DNA from: JBEKHI01 sp050012355
GTDB taxonomy: Bacteria > Actinomycetota > Actinomycetes > Streptosporangiales > Streptosporangiaceae
DNA: 20,109 nt
Assembly: GCA_050012355.1 (NCBI GenBank)
Contig: JBEKHI010000115.1
Location: 1 to 20,109, forward strand
Reading direction: 5' to 3'
Shown here: positions 7,299 through 13,871 of the stretch, in pieces
How the letters are laid out: every line of letters begins with the position of its first letter
Numbering within the stretch: the stretch's first letter is position 1
The notes under the pieces: generated by a model
What the model was told of the DNA's origin: nothing
Seen by the model: the letters and a program-made list of their open reading frames with translations, nothing else
The model's database searches: none
Position numbers and translations under genes: made by a program

Positions 7299-9539
7299 GT
7301 GAGACTGCCCACCGAAACGACTAGTTTCATAGGACGCGCCGCCGAGCTTTCCGACGTCGGAGGGCTGCTGCGCAGGGCCAGGCTCGTGACGCTCACCGGT
7401 CCTGGCGGGGTCGGCAAAACGCGTCTGGCGGTACGGGCCGCCCGCCGGGCCGCGGGGGCGATGCCCGACGGGGCATGCCTGCTGCCGCTGTCCGCGCTGC
7501 GCGATCCCGGACTGCTGCCCGCCACGGTCGCGACCGCGCTCGGGCTGCCCGAGCAGTCGGCGCGCCCGGCGATCGAACTGGTCGTGGACTTCCTCAAGGA
7601 CAAGAAGCTGCTCCTCATCCTGGACACGTGCGAGCATCTGATTGACGCCTGCGCGCTGTTCACCGATGTGGTCTTGCGTGCCACCGACGGGGTGACCTTG
7701 CTGGCCACCAGCCGGCAGCCGCTGGACGTGCCGGGGGAGAACGTCTACCTGGTGCCGCCGCTTCCGTCCGATGGCGCGGATGCCGTCGCGTTGTTCGCCG
7801 ACCGGGCGGTCGCGGTGGCACCGGGCTTCGTGCTTGACGACACCGCCTGCTCGCTGACTCTCGAACTCTGCCAGCGGCTGGATTGCATTCCGCTGGCCAT
7901 CGAGCTGGCCGCGGTCCGGCTGCGCGCGTTGTCGCTAGCCGACCTCGTCGCGCGGCTCGGGGACCGGTTCCAGCTGCTCGCGGGCGGTTGCGACGGGGCC
8001 GAGCGGCATCAGACGCTGCGGATGACGATCGAGTGGAGCAGTGATCTGTGCCTGGACACTGAGCGGCTGCTCTGGGCGAGGCTGTCGGTCTTCGCCGGGG
8101 AGTTCGGACTGGACGCGGCGGAGGCCGTCTGCATCGGCGACGGACTGTCGCGGGATGGAGTGCTCAACGCGCTGATCGGCCTGGTGGATAAGTCGATCGT
8201 GCTGCGCTTCGGCGACCGGTACCGGATGCTGGACACGATCCGCGAATTCGGCGCGGACCGCCTAGCCGCCTCGGGGGAAACGAGCCGGTACCGCACGGCG
8301 CACCGTGACTATTACCTGGAGATCGCCCGGCGGTTCGATTCCGCGTTCATCGGGCCGGACCAGATGGACTGGGTCGACCAGATAGCCAGCGAGCAGGCGA
8401 ACTTCCGCGTCGCGCTGGAGTACTGCCTGTCCGCCCCCGGCGAGGAGGCCGCGGGCCTGGAGATGGCGGTGCGGCTGTGGGGGTTCTGGATCTCGATGAA
8501 CCTGCTCACCGAAGGCCGCTACTGGATGGGCCGCGGGCTGGAACAGGTGCCGCCGCCGTCCCGCGACCGAATCCGGGCCCAGTGGCTGACCAGCTGGTTC
8601 CTTGACCTTCAGGGCGAGGGAGGGGACCGGGCACCACTGCTCGCGCCGGCTCGTGAGGAGGCCATTGCCCTCGGCGACGAGGTGGGGCTCGCCTGGGTGA
8701 TCAAGATGGCCGCCTGCACTAGGGGAATCCGGGGCGACATGGATGGCGTACTCGAGGACTACGCCGATGCGCTGAGCCGGATGAAGCGGCTCGGCGACCC
8801 GACCGGGATCATCATCGTCGGGGCGATCAAGGGCGCGTTCCATGCCTTCGCCGGCCAGTTCGACGAGTGCGTCGCGGAATGCGACGAGGCGCTGGGCCGG
8901 CTGCCGGAGGGCGAGTGCTGGACGCGCGCCTACACTTTGTGGCTGAAGACGATCGGGCTGTGGTTCCGCGGCGACTACGCCGAGTTCGACGAATGCCATC
9001 GCACCGGGTTGCGGCTTAAGGCACCGCTGAACGACCTGATGGGGATCGCGCATCATCTGGAAGGGCTCGCCTGGGACGCCGCGCGGTCAGGAGACTACGT
9101 CCGGACAGCCCGGCTGCAGGGAGCCGCCGACCGGATGTGGCGCGAGGCGGCGAGCGAGCCGCGGTTTGGCATACCCGTCCTCCACGAGGAGCACCGGAAG
9201 GCGCGGGCCGCCGCGGTGGAAGCACTCGGAGAGTCGCGGGCGAAGGCGGAGTTCCGGGCCGGCTCCGCACTGGCGCTGCGTCAGGCGATCTGTTACGCGG
9301 TCGACGCGGACATCAACCCGTCGGCCGCCCAGTCCTCGCGGCTGGAACTGCTGACCGCTCGCGAACGCGAGGTCTCGGCCCTCATCGCGGAAGGCCTGAC
9401 CAACCGGGAGATCGCCGCCCGTCTCGTGGTCTCCAAACGAACGGTCGACGCACACGTCGAGCACGTCCTCACCAAGCTGGGCTTCTCCTCACGAACCCAG
9501 ATCGCCACCCTGATCGCCGGCCAGCAAACCCGTAGCTGA
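7299..9539 (+). CDS. LuxR-family regulator with N-terminal NB-ARC/AAA-type ATPase
   Basis: The protein of 746 residues has an N-terminal ATPase module with Walker A GPGGVGKT (34-41) and Walker B LLLILD (104-109), a winged-helix-like section, a long helical repeat region and a C-terminal LuxR helix-turn-helix (about 685-746: LTAREREVSALIAEGLTNREIA). This is the common actinobacterial architecture of large ATP-dependent activators. I chose GTG 7299 because GGGAGGGG lies five bases upstream (7286-7293) and because MRLPTETTSFIGR is the usual opening of the family; the longer ATG start at 7272 would translate the Shine-Dalgarno sequence itself. Target genes are unknown; the nearest candidate is the downstream PfkB kinase. 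Its stop is followed by an inverted repeat at 9568. Confidence 0.9.
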   Translation: MRLPTETTSFIGRAAELSDVGGLLRRARLVTLTGPGGVGKTRLAVRAARRAAGAMPDGACLLPLSALRDPGLLPATVATALGLPEQSARPAIELVVDFLKDKKLLLILDTCEHLIDACALFTDVVLRATDGVTLLATSRQPLDVPGENVYLVPPLPSDGADAVALFADRAVAVAPGFVLDDTACSLTLELCQRLDCIPLAIELAAVRLRALSLADLVARLGDRFQLLAGGCDGAERHQTLRMTIEWSSDLCLDTERLLWARLSVFAGEFGLDAAEAVCIGDGLSRDGVLNALIGLVDKSIVLRFGDRYRMLDTIREFGADRLAASGETSRYRTAHRDYYLEIARRFDSAFIGPDQMDWVDQIASEQANFRVALEYCLSAPGEEAAGLEMAVRLWGFWISMNLLTEGRYWMGRGLEQVPPPSRDRIRAQWLTSWFLDLQGEGGDRAPLLAPAREEAIALGDEVGLAWVIKMAACTRGIRGDMDGVLEDYADALSRMKRLGDPTGIIIVGAIKGAFHAFAGQFDECVAECDEALGRLPEGECWTRAYTLWLKTIGLWFRGDYAEFDECHRTGLRLKAPLNDLMGIAHHLEGLAWDAARSGDYVRTARLQGAADRMWREAASEPRFGIPVLHEEHRKARAAAVEALGESRAKAEFRAGSALALRQAICYAVDADINPSAAQSSRLELLTAREREVSALIAEGLTNREIAARLVVSKRTVDAHVEHVLTKLGFSSRTQIATLIAGQQTRS

Positions 9540-9725
9540 CCGAGCGCGGGAACTTCTACGGTGCCGTCGATGGCCCACCGCTGGGGCTGGAGCGCCACCG
9601 ATGGGCCATCGCTGGCGTCGCAGGAGGGGCTGAGGCGGGCGGTGAGCCGACGGGCTGGACGATCCGCATCCCGCGACGAGCGCGAGAATGCCAGCAGTCA
9701 TCAGCCACTTATGTACCGTAACCAT
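9489..9725 (-). pseudogene. Lipoprotein signal-peptide fragment, probably a gene remnant
   Basis: On the minus strand from ATG 9725 the reading frame starts with a convincing lipoprotein leader: MVTVHKWLMTAG, a hydrophobic run and the lipobox LVAGC (cysteine at residue 20), then GSSSPSA. After about 28 residues the sequence becomes arginine- and proline-rich with no protein-like pattern and overlaps the 3' end of the LuxR-type gene, as expected of a frameshifted or truncated gene. Another frame in the same place reads as a Pro/Ala/Ser linker (SPPASAPPATPA), consistent with a frameshift. It could be a very small lipoprotein, but a remnant seems more likely. Confidence 0.35.
9568..9611 (+). terminator. 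Inverted repeat after the LuxR-type gene, possible terminator
   Basis: CGATGGCCCA at 9568-9577 is exactly complementary to TGGGCCATCG at 9602-9611, with a 24-nt gap. It starts 28 bp after the regulator stop codon. There is no T-run, and the large loop makes it a modest hairpin, so termination is plausible but a relic repeat is possible too. Confidence 0.4.
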
Positions 9726-9766
9726 ACTGAAAGCCTATAATTCCAGTAGGTATACTCGTTAAGAGC

Positions 9767-9940
9767 CTAAATGATGACGAGGGTGCGAGCGGCGGTAGCG
9801 AGTACGTCGCCGATTGCCCGCGACCGGGCGCAAGATATGTCGTACAGAACGATGTCGGTGACGGCCAGTCCAGCAGCAGCGATCGCCGGGCAGATCAGCG
9901 GCGTACGGAAACCACCTCCGCCGACAATGGTGACTCGCAC
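9767..9940 (-). pseudogene. N-terminal fragment of a GH4 6-phospho-beta-glucosidase-like gene
   Basis: Minus-strand codons from GTG 9940 encode 57 residues that open with VRVTIVGGGGFRTP, the NAD-binding glycine motif of glycoside hydrolase family 4, followed by VTDIVLYDIS and RAIGDVLAT, which match the second strand and helix of the GH4 Rossmann fold. The frame then stops at TAG (9767-9769). A GH4 enzyme is about 420-460 residues, so nearly 90% is missing and I find no further GH4 sequence in 9540-9766. Its start is only 16 bp from the start of the divergent PfkB kinase gene. GH4 enzymes cleave 6-phospho-glycosides, so kinase and hydrolase would once have been metabolic partners. Confidence 0.75.
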
Positions 9941-9956
9941 GGTTGGGAGCCTACTT

Positions 9957-10994
9957 ATGGACGAGACATTCGACCTGTTCGTGAGCGGCACCGTGTTCTT
10001 CGATGTTGTCTTCACCGGTATCGGCTCGCTGCCCGCGCTCGGCACCGAGCTCCAGGCCGACGGGATGGGCTCCTGTCCCGGCGGCATCGCGAACCTGGCC
10101 ATCGCCGCGAGCAGGCTCGGGGTGCGGACGGCGCTGTCCGCCGCATTCGGCGACGACGTGTACGGGGACTTCTGCTGGTCGACGCTCACCTCGCAGGAGG
10201 GCGTTGACCTGTCGCATTCGCGGCGGTTCGCGGACTGGCACTCGCCGGTCACGATCTCGATGGTGGTGGACAGGGACCGGGCGATGATCACCCACCAGCA
10301 CCCGGTTCCGTCCGGGGATCTTCCGGTCTCGGTGCCGTCGGCGCGGGCCGGTTTCGCGCACCTGGACGCCGACCCGCGCTCGTGGTATTCCACGGCGGCG
10401 GCGTCCGGGATGTTGCTGTTCGCTGATACCGGGTGGGACGAGAAGTGGTCGCCGTCGGTGCTTGAGCAACTCGAGCATTTCCACGGGTTCCTGCCGAACA
10501 GCGTGGAGGCGATGGCCTATACCCATACCGACGATCCGCACGACGCCCTGCACGCGCTCGCCGACCGGGTGCCGGTCGCGGTCGTGACCTGCGGGGGACA
10601 GGGCGCGCTGGCCATCGACTCGACCACCGGGGAGCAGGAGTGGGTGCCGTCGCTGCCGGTCAACGCGCACGACCCGACGGGAGCGGGCGACGTGTTCGGC
10701 GCGGCGTTCGTGCTCGGGACGCTGCGCGGGTGGCCGTTGCGGCAGCGGCTCGCGTTCTCCAACCTGTGCGCCGCCCTGTCCGTGCAGTACGTCGGCGGGT
10801 CGTTGGCGGCGCCGGGCTGGGGCGACATCATCGACTGGCTGGCGCGCACCAAGGCGAAGGCGGCCGATGGGTCCGCCCACGCGGGCGAGTTGCTGGGGGC
10901 GTATGGGTTCATAAGCGACGTTCTGCCGGAGTCGGGGCGGCTGTGGGTGCGGCGCGCTCGCGCGACGATCGCCCGCACGTCCGACGCGGGCTAA
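9957..10994 (+). CDS. PfkB-family carbohydrate kinase
   Basis: The 345-residue product starts at ATG 9957 with GGGAG seven bases upstream; an in-frame extension to 9771 is only the antisense of the GH4 fragment and is not protein-like. Ribokinase-fold features are clear: VSGTVFFDVVFTG first strand, the GG dipeptide region SCPGGIANLAIAASRLG, and the C-terminal PfkB signature DPTGAGDVFGAAF with catalytic base D245. It should phosphorylate a sugar or nucleoside with ATP in the cytoplasm; substrate is unknown. The stop codon overlaps the stop of the convergent DUF6114 gene (CTAA, 10991-10994). A perfect TATAAT at 9736-9741 lies upstream on this strand, but without a recognisable -35. Confidence 0.88.
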   Translation: MDETFDLFVSGTVFFDVVFTGIGSLPALGTELQADGMGSCPGGIANLAIAASRLGVRTALSAAFGDDVYGDFCWSTLTSQEGVDLSHSRRFADWHSPVTISMVVDRDRAMITHQHPVPSGDLPVSVPSARAGFAHLDADPRSWYSTAAASGMLLFADTGWDEKWSPSVLEQLEHFHGFLPNSVEAMAYTHTDDPHDALHALADRVPVAVVTCGGQGALAIDSTTGEQEWVPSLPVNAHDPTGAGDVFGAAFVLGTLRGWPLRQRLAFSNLCAALSVQYVGGSLAAPGWGDIIDWLARTKAKAADGSAHAGELLGAYGFISDVLPESGRLWVRRARATIARTSDAG

Positions 10995-11392
10995 GTTTCG
11001 GTTTCTGGCTCGCGGGGCTCGGACCAGGCGAACACGAGCGACGCGCCAACGAGCCCGAGTACCAGGCCGACAACGAAGCCGCCGAGGTTGGACGTGATCC
11101 AGGATGCTACCGACAGCAGCGCCGCGACGACCGCGTAGAACGGGCGCTGCTCGGGAGAGAAGGTCACGAGCAGACCGCACACGGCGATGAGAATCGGGAT
11201 GACCTGGCCTGCCAGTCCCTCGAGCCCGAGGTGCACGATCACGTGCACCGGGGCTATGCCGCTGGCGAACATCTCCGCCCCGGCGAGGACGAGGAACAGC
11301 CCGCCCCAGAACGGGCGCCTTCGCCGCCACTCGCGGAACCCGCGGCGAGACCGGGTCGGCCGGTGCACGGGGGATTCTGTTTCGGCGACCAT
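10991..11392 (-). CDS. DUF6114-like four-helix membrane protein
   Basis: I place the start at ATG 11392, two bases after the stop of the DUF6230 gene, giving 133 residues. A basic N-terminus (RSRRGFREWRRRRP) is followed by four hydrophobic segments at about 28-46, 63-79, 84-100 and 102-122, and a short acidic tail. The FWGGLFLVLAGAE start of the first helix and the pairing with a DUF6230 gene are what I recognise from streptomycete genomes as DUF6114. Function is unknown. There is no own ribosome binding site, so translation is probably coupled to the upstream gene. The frame is open upstream to 11707, but that part is a shadow of the DUF6230 gene. Confidence 0.8.
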   Translation of the reverse strand: MVAETESPVHRPTRSRRGFREWRRRRPFWGGLFLVLAGAEMFASGIAPVHVIVHLGLEGLAGQVIPILIAVCGLLVTFSPEQRPFYAVVAALLSVASWITSNLGGFVVGLVLGLVGASLVFAWSEPREPETET

Positions 11393-11394
11393 GC

Positions 11395-12036
11395 TCAGCA
11401 CCCGGTTGAGCTGAAGCTCATGCTGAGGCCGGGGAGCGTGAACGTGCCCGCGGTTGTGGCGTAGTTGGTCTGCCGCAGGTTGTTGATCGTCACGGTGTCC
11501 GCCTGCTGGCTGAACAGGCCCTTGGCTCCGGTGACTCCAGGCACCTCGTTCAGCGTGCTGGCGTCCTGGCCGACGTTCATGTTGCTGAAGCTCGCGTCGC
11601 CGGTGATCGACGACGAGTCCACCACCAGTGTGTCGGCGCTGACCGGGGTACTGCCGCCGCCGGCGGTGATCTTCAGGTACTCGCCGCCGAGGGCGATGCT
11701 CTGGCACATGTTGGTCAAGGTGGCCGACCTGATCGCGGACACGATCAGCACGAGCTGCCCGCCGGTGGTCCCCGCGTTGGGGCTGCCAGGGGCCATGCTG
11801 TCGAGCGTGGCGAACTGCTCGAAGCCTTCACCGGTCAGCTTGTCGGCGGTGACCGTGAAAGGGATGCCTGATATCGAGAACTGCACTCCAAGGGCGCCTT
11901 CGGCGGTGAGCACCACCAGCGCGCCGGTAATCGCGCCACTCGCGATGAGCATTGCGCCGAACCGGCGCCATCGTATCCCGCCGCGATCTTGATCGCGATC
12001 TTGTTTGCGGGCAGCGCGAGTTCTCTTCAATAGCAT
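11395..12036 (-). CDS. DUF6230 family membrane-anchored exported protein
   Basis: The 213-residue protein starts at ATG 12036 with GAGGAG six bases upstream. A charged N-terminus (residues 1-25) leads into one transmembrane or signal-anchor helix (about 26-46); the rest is a beta-rich, Ser/Thr/Gly/Ala-rich extracytoplasmic domain containing VQFSISGIPFTVTADKLTG and ending in SFSSTGC. This matches DUF6230 proteins of streptomycetes, sometimes mislabelled cholesterol esterase; no catalytic motif is visible. Two cysteines remain (NMCQS and the terminal one), possibly disulphide-linked. It is the first gene of a two-gene operon with DUF6114, downstream of a TetR gene on the same strand. The charged tail holds a 12-bp tandem duplication. 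Confidence 0.82.
   Translation of the reverse strand: MLLKRTRAARKQDRDQDRGGIRWRRFGAMLIASGAITGALVVLTAEGALGVQFSISGIPFTVTADKLTGEGFEQFATLDSMAPGSPNAGTTGGQLVLIVSAIRSATLTNMCQSIALGGEYLKITAGGGSTPVSADTLVVDSSSITGDASFSNMNVGQDASTLNEVPGVTGAKGLFSQQADTVTINNLRQTNYATTAGTFTLPGLSMSFSSTGC
11982..12003. repeat. 12-bp tandem repeat in the 5' end of the DUF6230 gene
   Basis: CGCGATCTTGAT (11982-11993) is followed directly by CGCGATCTTG (11994-12003). In the DUF6230 frame it encodes QDRDQDR in the cytoplasmic N-terminal tail. It looks like a small in-frame slippage duplication. Confidence 0.6.
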
Positions 12037-12081
12037 TTAGGCTCCTCGCTCTATCGCTATAAACTCCTCACCCCCGAAATG

Positions 12082-12111
12082 AAGTTACTCTTCGGTAGTT
12101 GTCTCGGTCAA
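12082..12111 (-). promoter_or_regulatory. Candidate promoter of the DUF6230-DUF6114 operon
   Basis: On the minus strand TTGACC (12111-12106) and TAACTT (12087-12082) are spaced by 18 nt, 46 bp before the DUF6230 start codon. The -35 hexamer overlaps the stop codon of the upstream TetR gene, so the operon may have its own promoter as well as read-through from the regulator. Confidence 0.4.
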
Positions 12112-12863
12112 GGCTTGTTTTTAATTCCCTGGCAAGCAGTTGGAGGCTGCTGAACCGGGGCTGGCGGCCGCGCCGCCTCGTCAGGGCCGGTAAAAGGAAC
12201 AAGGGTGAAGTAGGTGAGCAGCGGGAGCAGGCCGGGCAGCTCGGCGGCCCGTCCGCTCGCCACGTAGCGGTAGATCGTCGCGTGGATGCCGCCGACGACG
12301 CAGGCGGTCAGTTCGTCCAGCGCGGGCATCCCGGGACGGAGCGGCGCGTCGTCGAAGAACGGGGCGAAGCGGCTCAGCATCAGGCCCCGCTCCCGTCGTC
12401 CGGCCGGGCCGACGGCGTCGATCTCCACGACGGCCATCATCGCGAACTCCGGGGCTGAGGCCAGTATGTTCAGCAGTGCGGCGAGCGCCGCTCCTGCTCC
12501 CTCCTGCCAGTCGCCTGCCTGCGCATATGCGCGTTCCATAGCCTCCATCACCACGTCGATCCCGTGCCGGTAGGTGGCGATGAACGCATCCTCCTTGCCC
12601 TCGAAGAGCGCGTAGAACGCGGGGCGCGTGACACCTGCGGCTTGGCAGATGTCGGTTACCCGGGCCGCGGCATAGCCCTTGCGTGCCACGGTCTGAGCGA
12701 GCCCATCGAAGAGCCGGTCGCGCTGGGTGGCCGCCACGACCTCGGGAGAGACCCGGCTCGGACCGCGCTTGATGGCCCGGGCGGGATCACGTCCTGCCCG
12801 GGATCCGGGAAGGAATGAGCTTAGTGTGGATAGTGGGGTTCCCGATCTCTGTTGTGCATTCAA
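12108..12863 (-). CDS. TetR-family transcriptional regulator
   Basis: The protein has an N-terminal helix-turn-helix (VTDICQAAGVTRPAFYALFEGKEDAF) preceded by QRDRLFDGLAQTVARKGYAAARV, the standard TetR DNA-binding fold, then a helical ligand-binding domain. I chose TTG 12863 (251 residues) because GGGAG lies six bases upstream; TTG 12926 (272 residues) is possible. The first 20-odd codons from either start use AT-ending codons unlike the rest, so the true start remains unsure, but GPSRVSPEVVAATQRDRL just before the fold is typical of relatives and must be coding. Its position directly upstream of DUF6230-DUF6114 and divergent from a secreted-protein gene suggests it regulates both. The C-terminus is a proline-rich tail. 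Confidence 0.85.
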   Translation of the reverse strand: MNAQQRSGTPLSTLSSFLPGSRAGRDPARAIKRGPSRVSPEVVAATQRDRLFDGLAQTVARKGYAAARVTDICQAAGVTRPAFYALFEGKEDAFIATYRHGIDVVMEAMERAYAQAGDWQEGAGAALAALLNILASAPEFAMMAVVEIDAVGPAGRRERGLMLSRFAPFFDDAPLRPGMPALDELTACVVGGIHATIYRYVASGRAAELPGLLPLLTYFTLVPFTGPDEAARPPAPVQQPPTACQGIKNKP

Positions 12864-12960
12864 CTGCCTCTCCCATGCCTCTTGACTTTGAAACCTGCCG
12901 GGTTTAGAACTTCCTTGAGTATCCAACCCGACTCGGCGTGTACATACCCCAACTATCCAC
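12826..12960. promoter_or_regulatory. Widely spaced TATCCAC inverted repeat around the TetR 5' end
   Basis: GTGGATAGTGGGG at 12826-12838 is mirrored by CCCCAACTATCCAC at 12947-12960 with one inserted base, 108 nt apart. A third TATCCA sits at 12920-12925. The sites lie on both sides of the candidate TetR starts and upstream of the divergent secreted-protein gene, which suits autoregulatory operators. One arm would be inside the TetR coding sequence if the annotated start is right. Confidence 0.4.
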
Positions 12961-12964
12961 GAAC

Positions 12965-12989
12965 CACGCGCGCTTATTCAAGGCGCGTG
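12965..12989. promoter_or_regulatory. CACGCGC/GCGCGTG inverted repeat upstream of the secreted-protein gene
   Basis: Seven-base arms CACGCGC (12965-12971) and GCGCGTG (12983-12989) flank an 11-nt centre. It lies about 90 bp before the ATG at 13079 and could be an operator or a leader hairpin. No clear -35/-10 pair for this gene was found. Confidence 0.3.
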
Positions 12990-13078
12990 TTCGAAAGGAG
13001 TGCCTTCAATAACCTAATAACCGGGGTCACGGGGTCAGCTAACCATTGTCTTGATATCCCAATGGAGGGTTCAAGTTC

Positions 13079-13744
13079 ATGCGCAAGCACCTGTACTTCA
13101 CAGCCGCGGTAATGGCCGGCCTTCTTAGCCTGGCTATCGCGCTTCCGGCCTCGGCTGACACCACGGACGTACTCACTTACGGCAGCCTCGGCGGCAGCAA
13201 TGTGGCCGTGGGCGACACCGTTTCCGCCGCACTCGCGTCCGGTACTGACGCGGACTTCTACTCGAGTTCGACTGGCACCTCGGGCGTCTCGTGCACGGAT
13301 TCCACGTTCACGTCCACCGTGACGGGCAACCCGGCCGCCAGTGGTGTGGCTACCGAGTCGGTAACGGCGCAGACCTTCGGCGACTGCTCCTCGAACGTCG
13401 TAGGGGTCACTGGTGTTGACTCCGTCACTGTCTCGAACCTGCCATTCACGGCGTCGGTGGACGACAGCACCGACTCGATCACGGTCACCGGGACCTCGTC
13501 CGCCCCGATCGAGAGCACCGTGGACCTGGACACCTTGTTCGGGACGATCAGCTGCGTCTATGAAGCGGACGGCGACACGCTGACCGGCACAGTTAGCAAC
13601 ACCGACAACTCAATCGACTTCAGCGCCCAGCAGTTCGACCTGATCTCGGGGTCGGCGCTGTGCTTCAGCAACGGCTACTTCACGGCTTCCTACGCGCCCA
13701 TCGAGGACACCACTCAGGGCGATGCCCTCGTTTACGTGAACTAG
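13079..13744 (+). CDS. Secreted beta-rich protein of unknown function, four cysteines
   Basis: The 221-residue protein starts at ATG 13079 with GGAGGG nine bases upstream. It has a Sec-type signal peptide (MRKHLYFTAAVMAGLLSLAI) with an ASA cleavage site after residue 26. The mature part is acidic, lysine-free and rich in Ser, Thr, Val and Gly in short alternating segments, suggesting a beta sandwich; cysteines at 72, 103, 159 and 195 could form two disulphides. I recognise the general type from streptomycete secreted hypothetical proteins but know no function and see no catalytic motif. It diverges from a TetR gene next to the DUF6230-DUF6114 pair, and DUF6230 has a similar composition, so all may be envelope components. 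A strong hairpin follows the stop. Confidence 0.82.
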   Translation: MRKHLYFTAAVMAGLLSLAIALPASADTTDVLTYGSLGGSNVAVGDTVSAALASGTDADFYSSSTGTSGVSCTDSTFTSTVTGNPAASGVATESVTAQTFGDCSSNVVGVTGVDSVTVSNLPFTASVDDSTDSITVTGTSSAPIESTVDLDTLFGTISCVYEADGDTLTGTVSNTDNSIDFSAQQFDLISGSALCFSNGYFTASYAPIEDTTQGDALVYVN

Positions 13745-13760
13745 CGTCACCCCCAGGTCT

Positions 13761-13792
13761 GGCCCCGGCCGTTCCCCGCTGCGGCCGGGGCC
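13761..13792 (+). terminator. Strong GC hairpin terminator after the secreted-protein gene
   Basis: GGCCCCGGCCG (13761-13771) and CGGCCGGGGCC (13782-13792) are perfectly complementary with a 10-nt loop, 16 bp after the stop codon. A T-run is lacking (TTTT only at 13811), as is usual for high-GC actinobacteria. Confidence 0.75.
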
Positions 13793-13817
13793 GCCGCCCG
13801 CTCGCGGCGGTTTTGCT

Positions 13818-13867
13818 GGTGAGTGCGGCCTTACCCCGACTCTTAGCTGGGCAACTCCGCACTCACC
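13818..13867. terminator. 11-bp inverted repeat between convergent genes
   Basis: GGTGAGTGCGG (13818-13828) is exactly complementary to CCGCACTCACC (13857-13867), with 28 nt between. It begins 4 bp beyond the stop of the TetR gene on the minus strand, so it may end that transcript. The left arm also begins one copy of the 31-bp repeat found again at 15037. Confidence 0.5.
13819..13849 (+). repeat. 31-bp dispersed repeat, copy A
   Basis: GTGAGTGCGGCCTTACCCC followed by GACTCTTAGCTG aligns without gaps to 15037-15067; I count about 24 of 31 identical bases, including GTGAGTGC and GACTCTTA. Both copies are intergenic and in the same orientation, bracketing the TetR/small membrane protein cassette. 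Confidence 0.6.
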
Positions 13868-13871
13868 ATGA

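Noticed and set aside
9771..9956. 62-residue N-terminal extension of the PfkB kinase
   Set aside because: Not protein-like, it is the antisense of the GH4 fragment, and ATG 9957 has a good ribosome binding site just before the ribokinase fold.
9951..11330. Minus-strand open frame of 459 codons
   Set aside because: Covers the antisense of the PfkB kinase and a shadow of DUF6114; no recognisable motifs.
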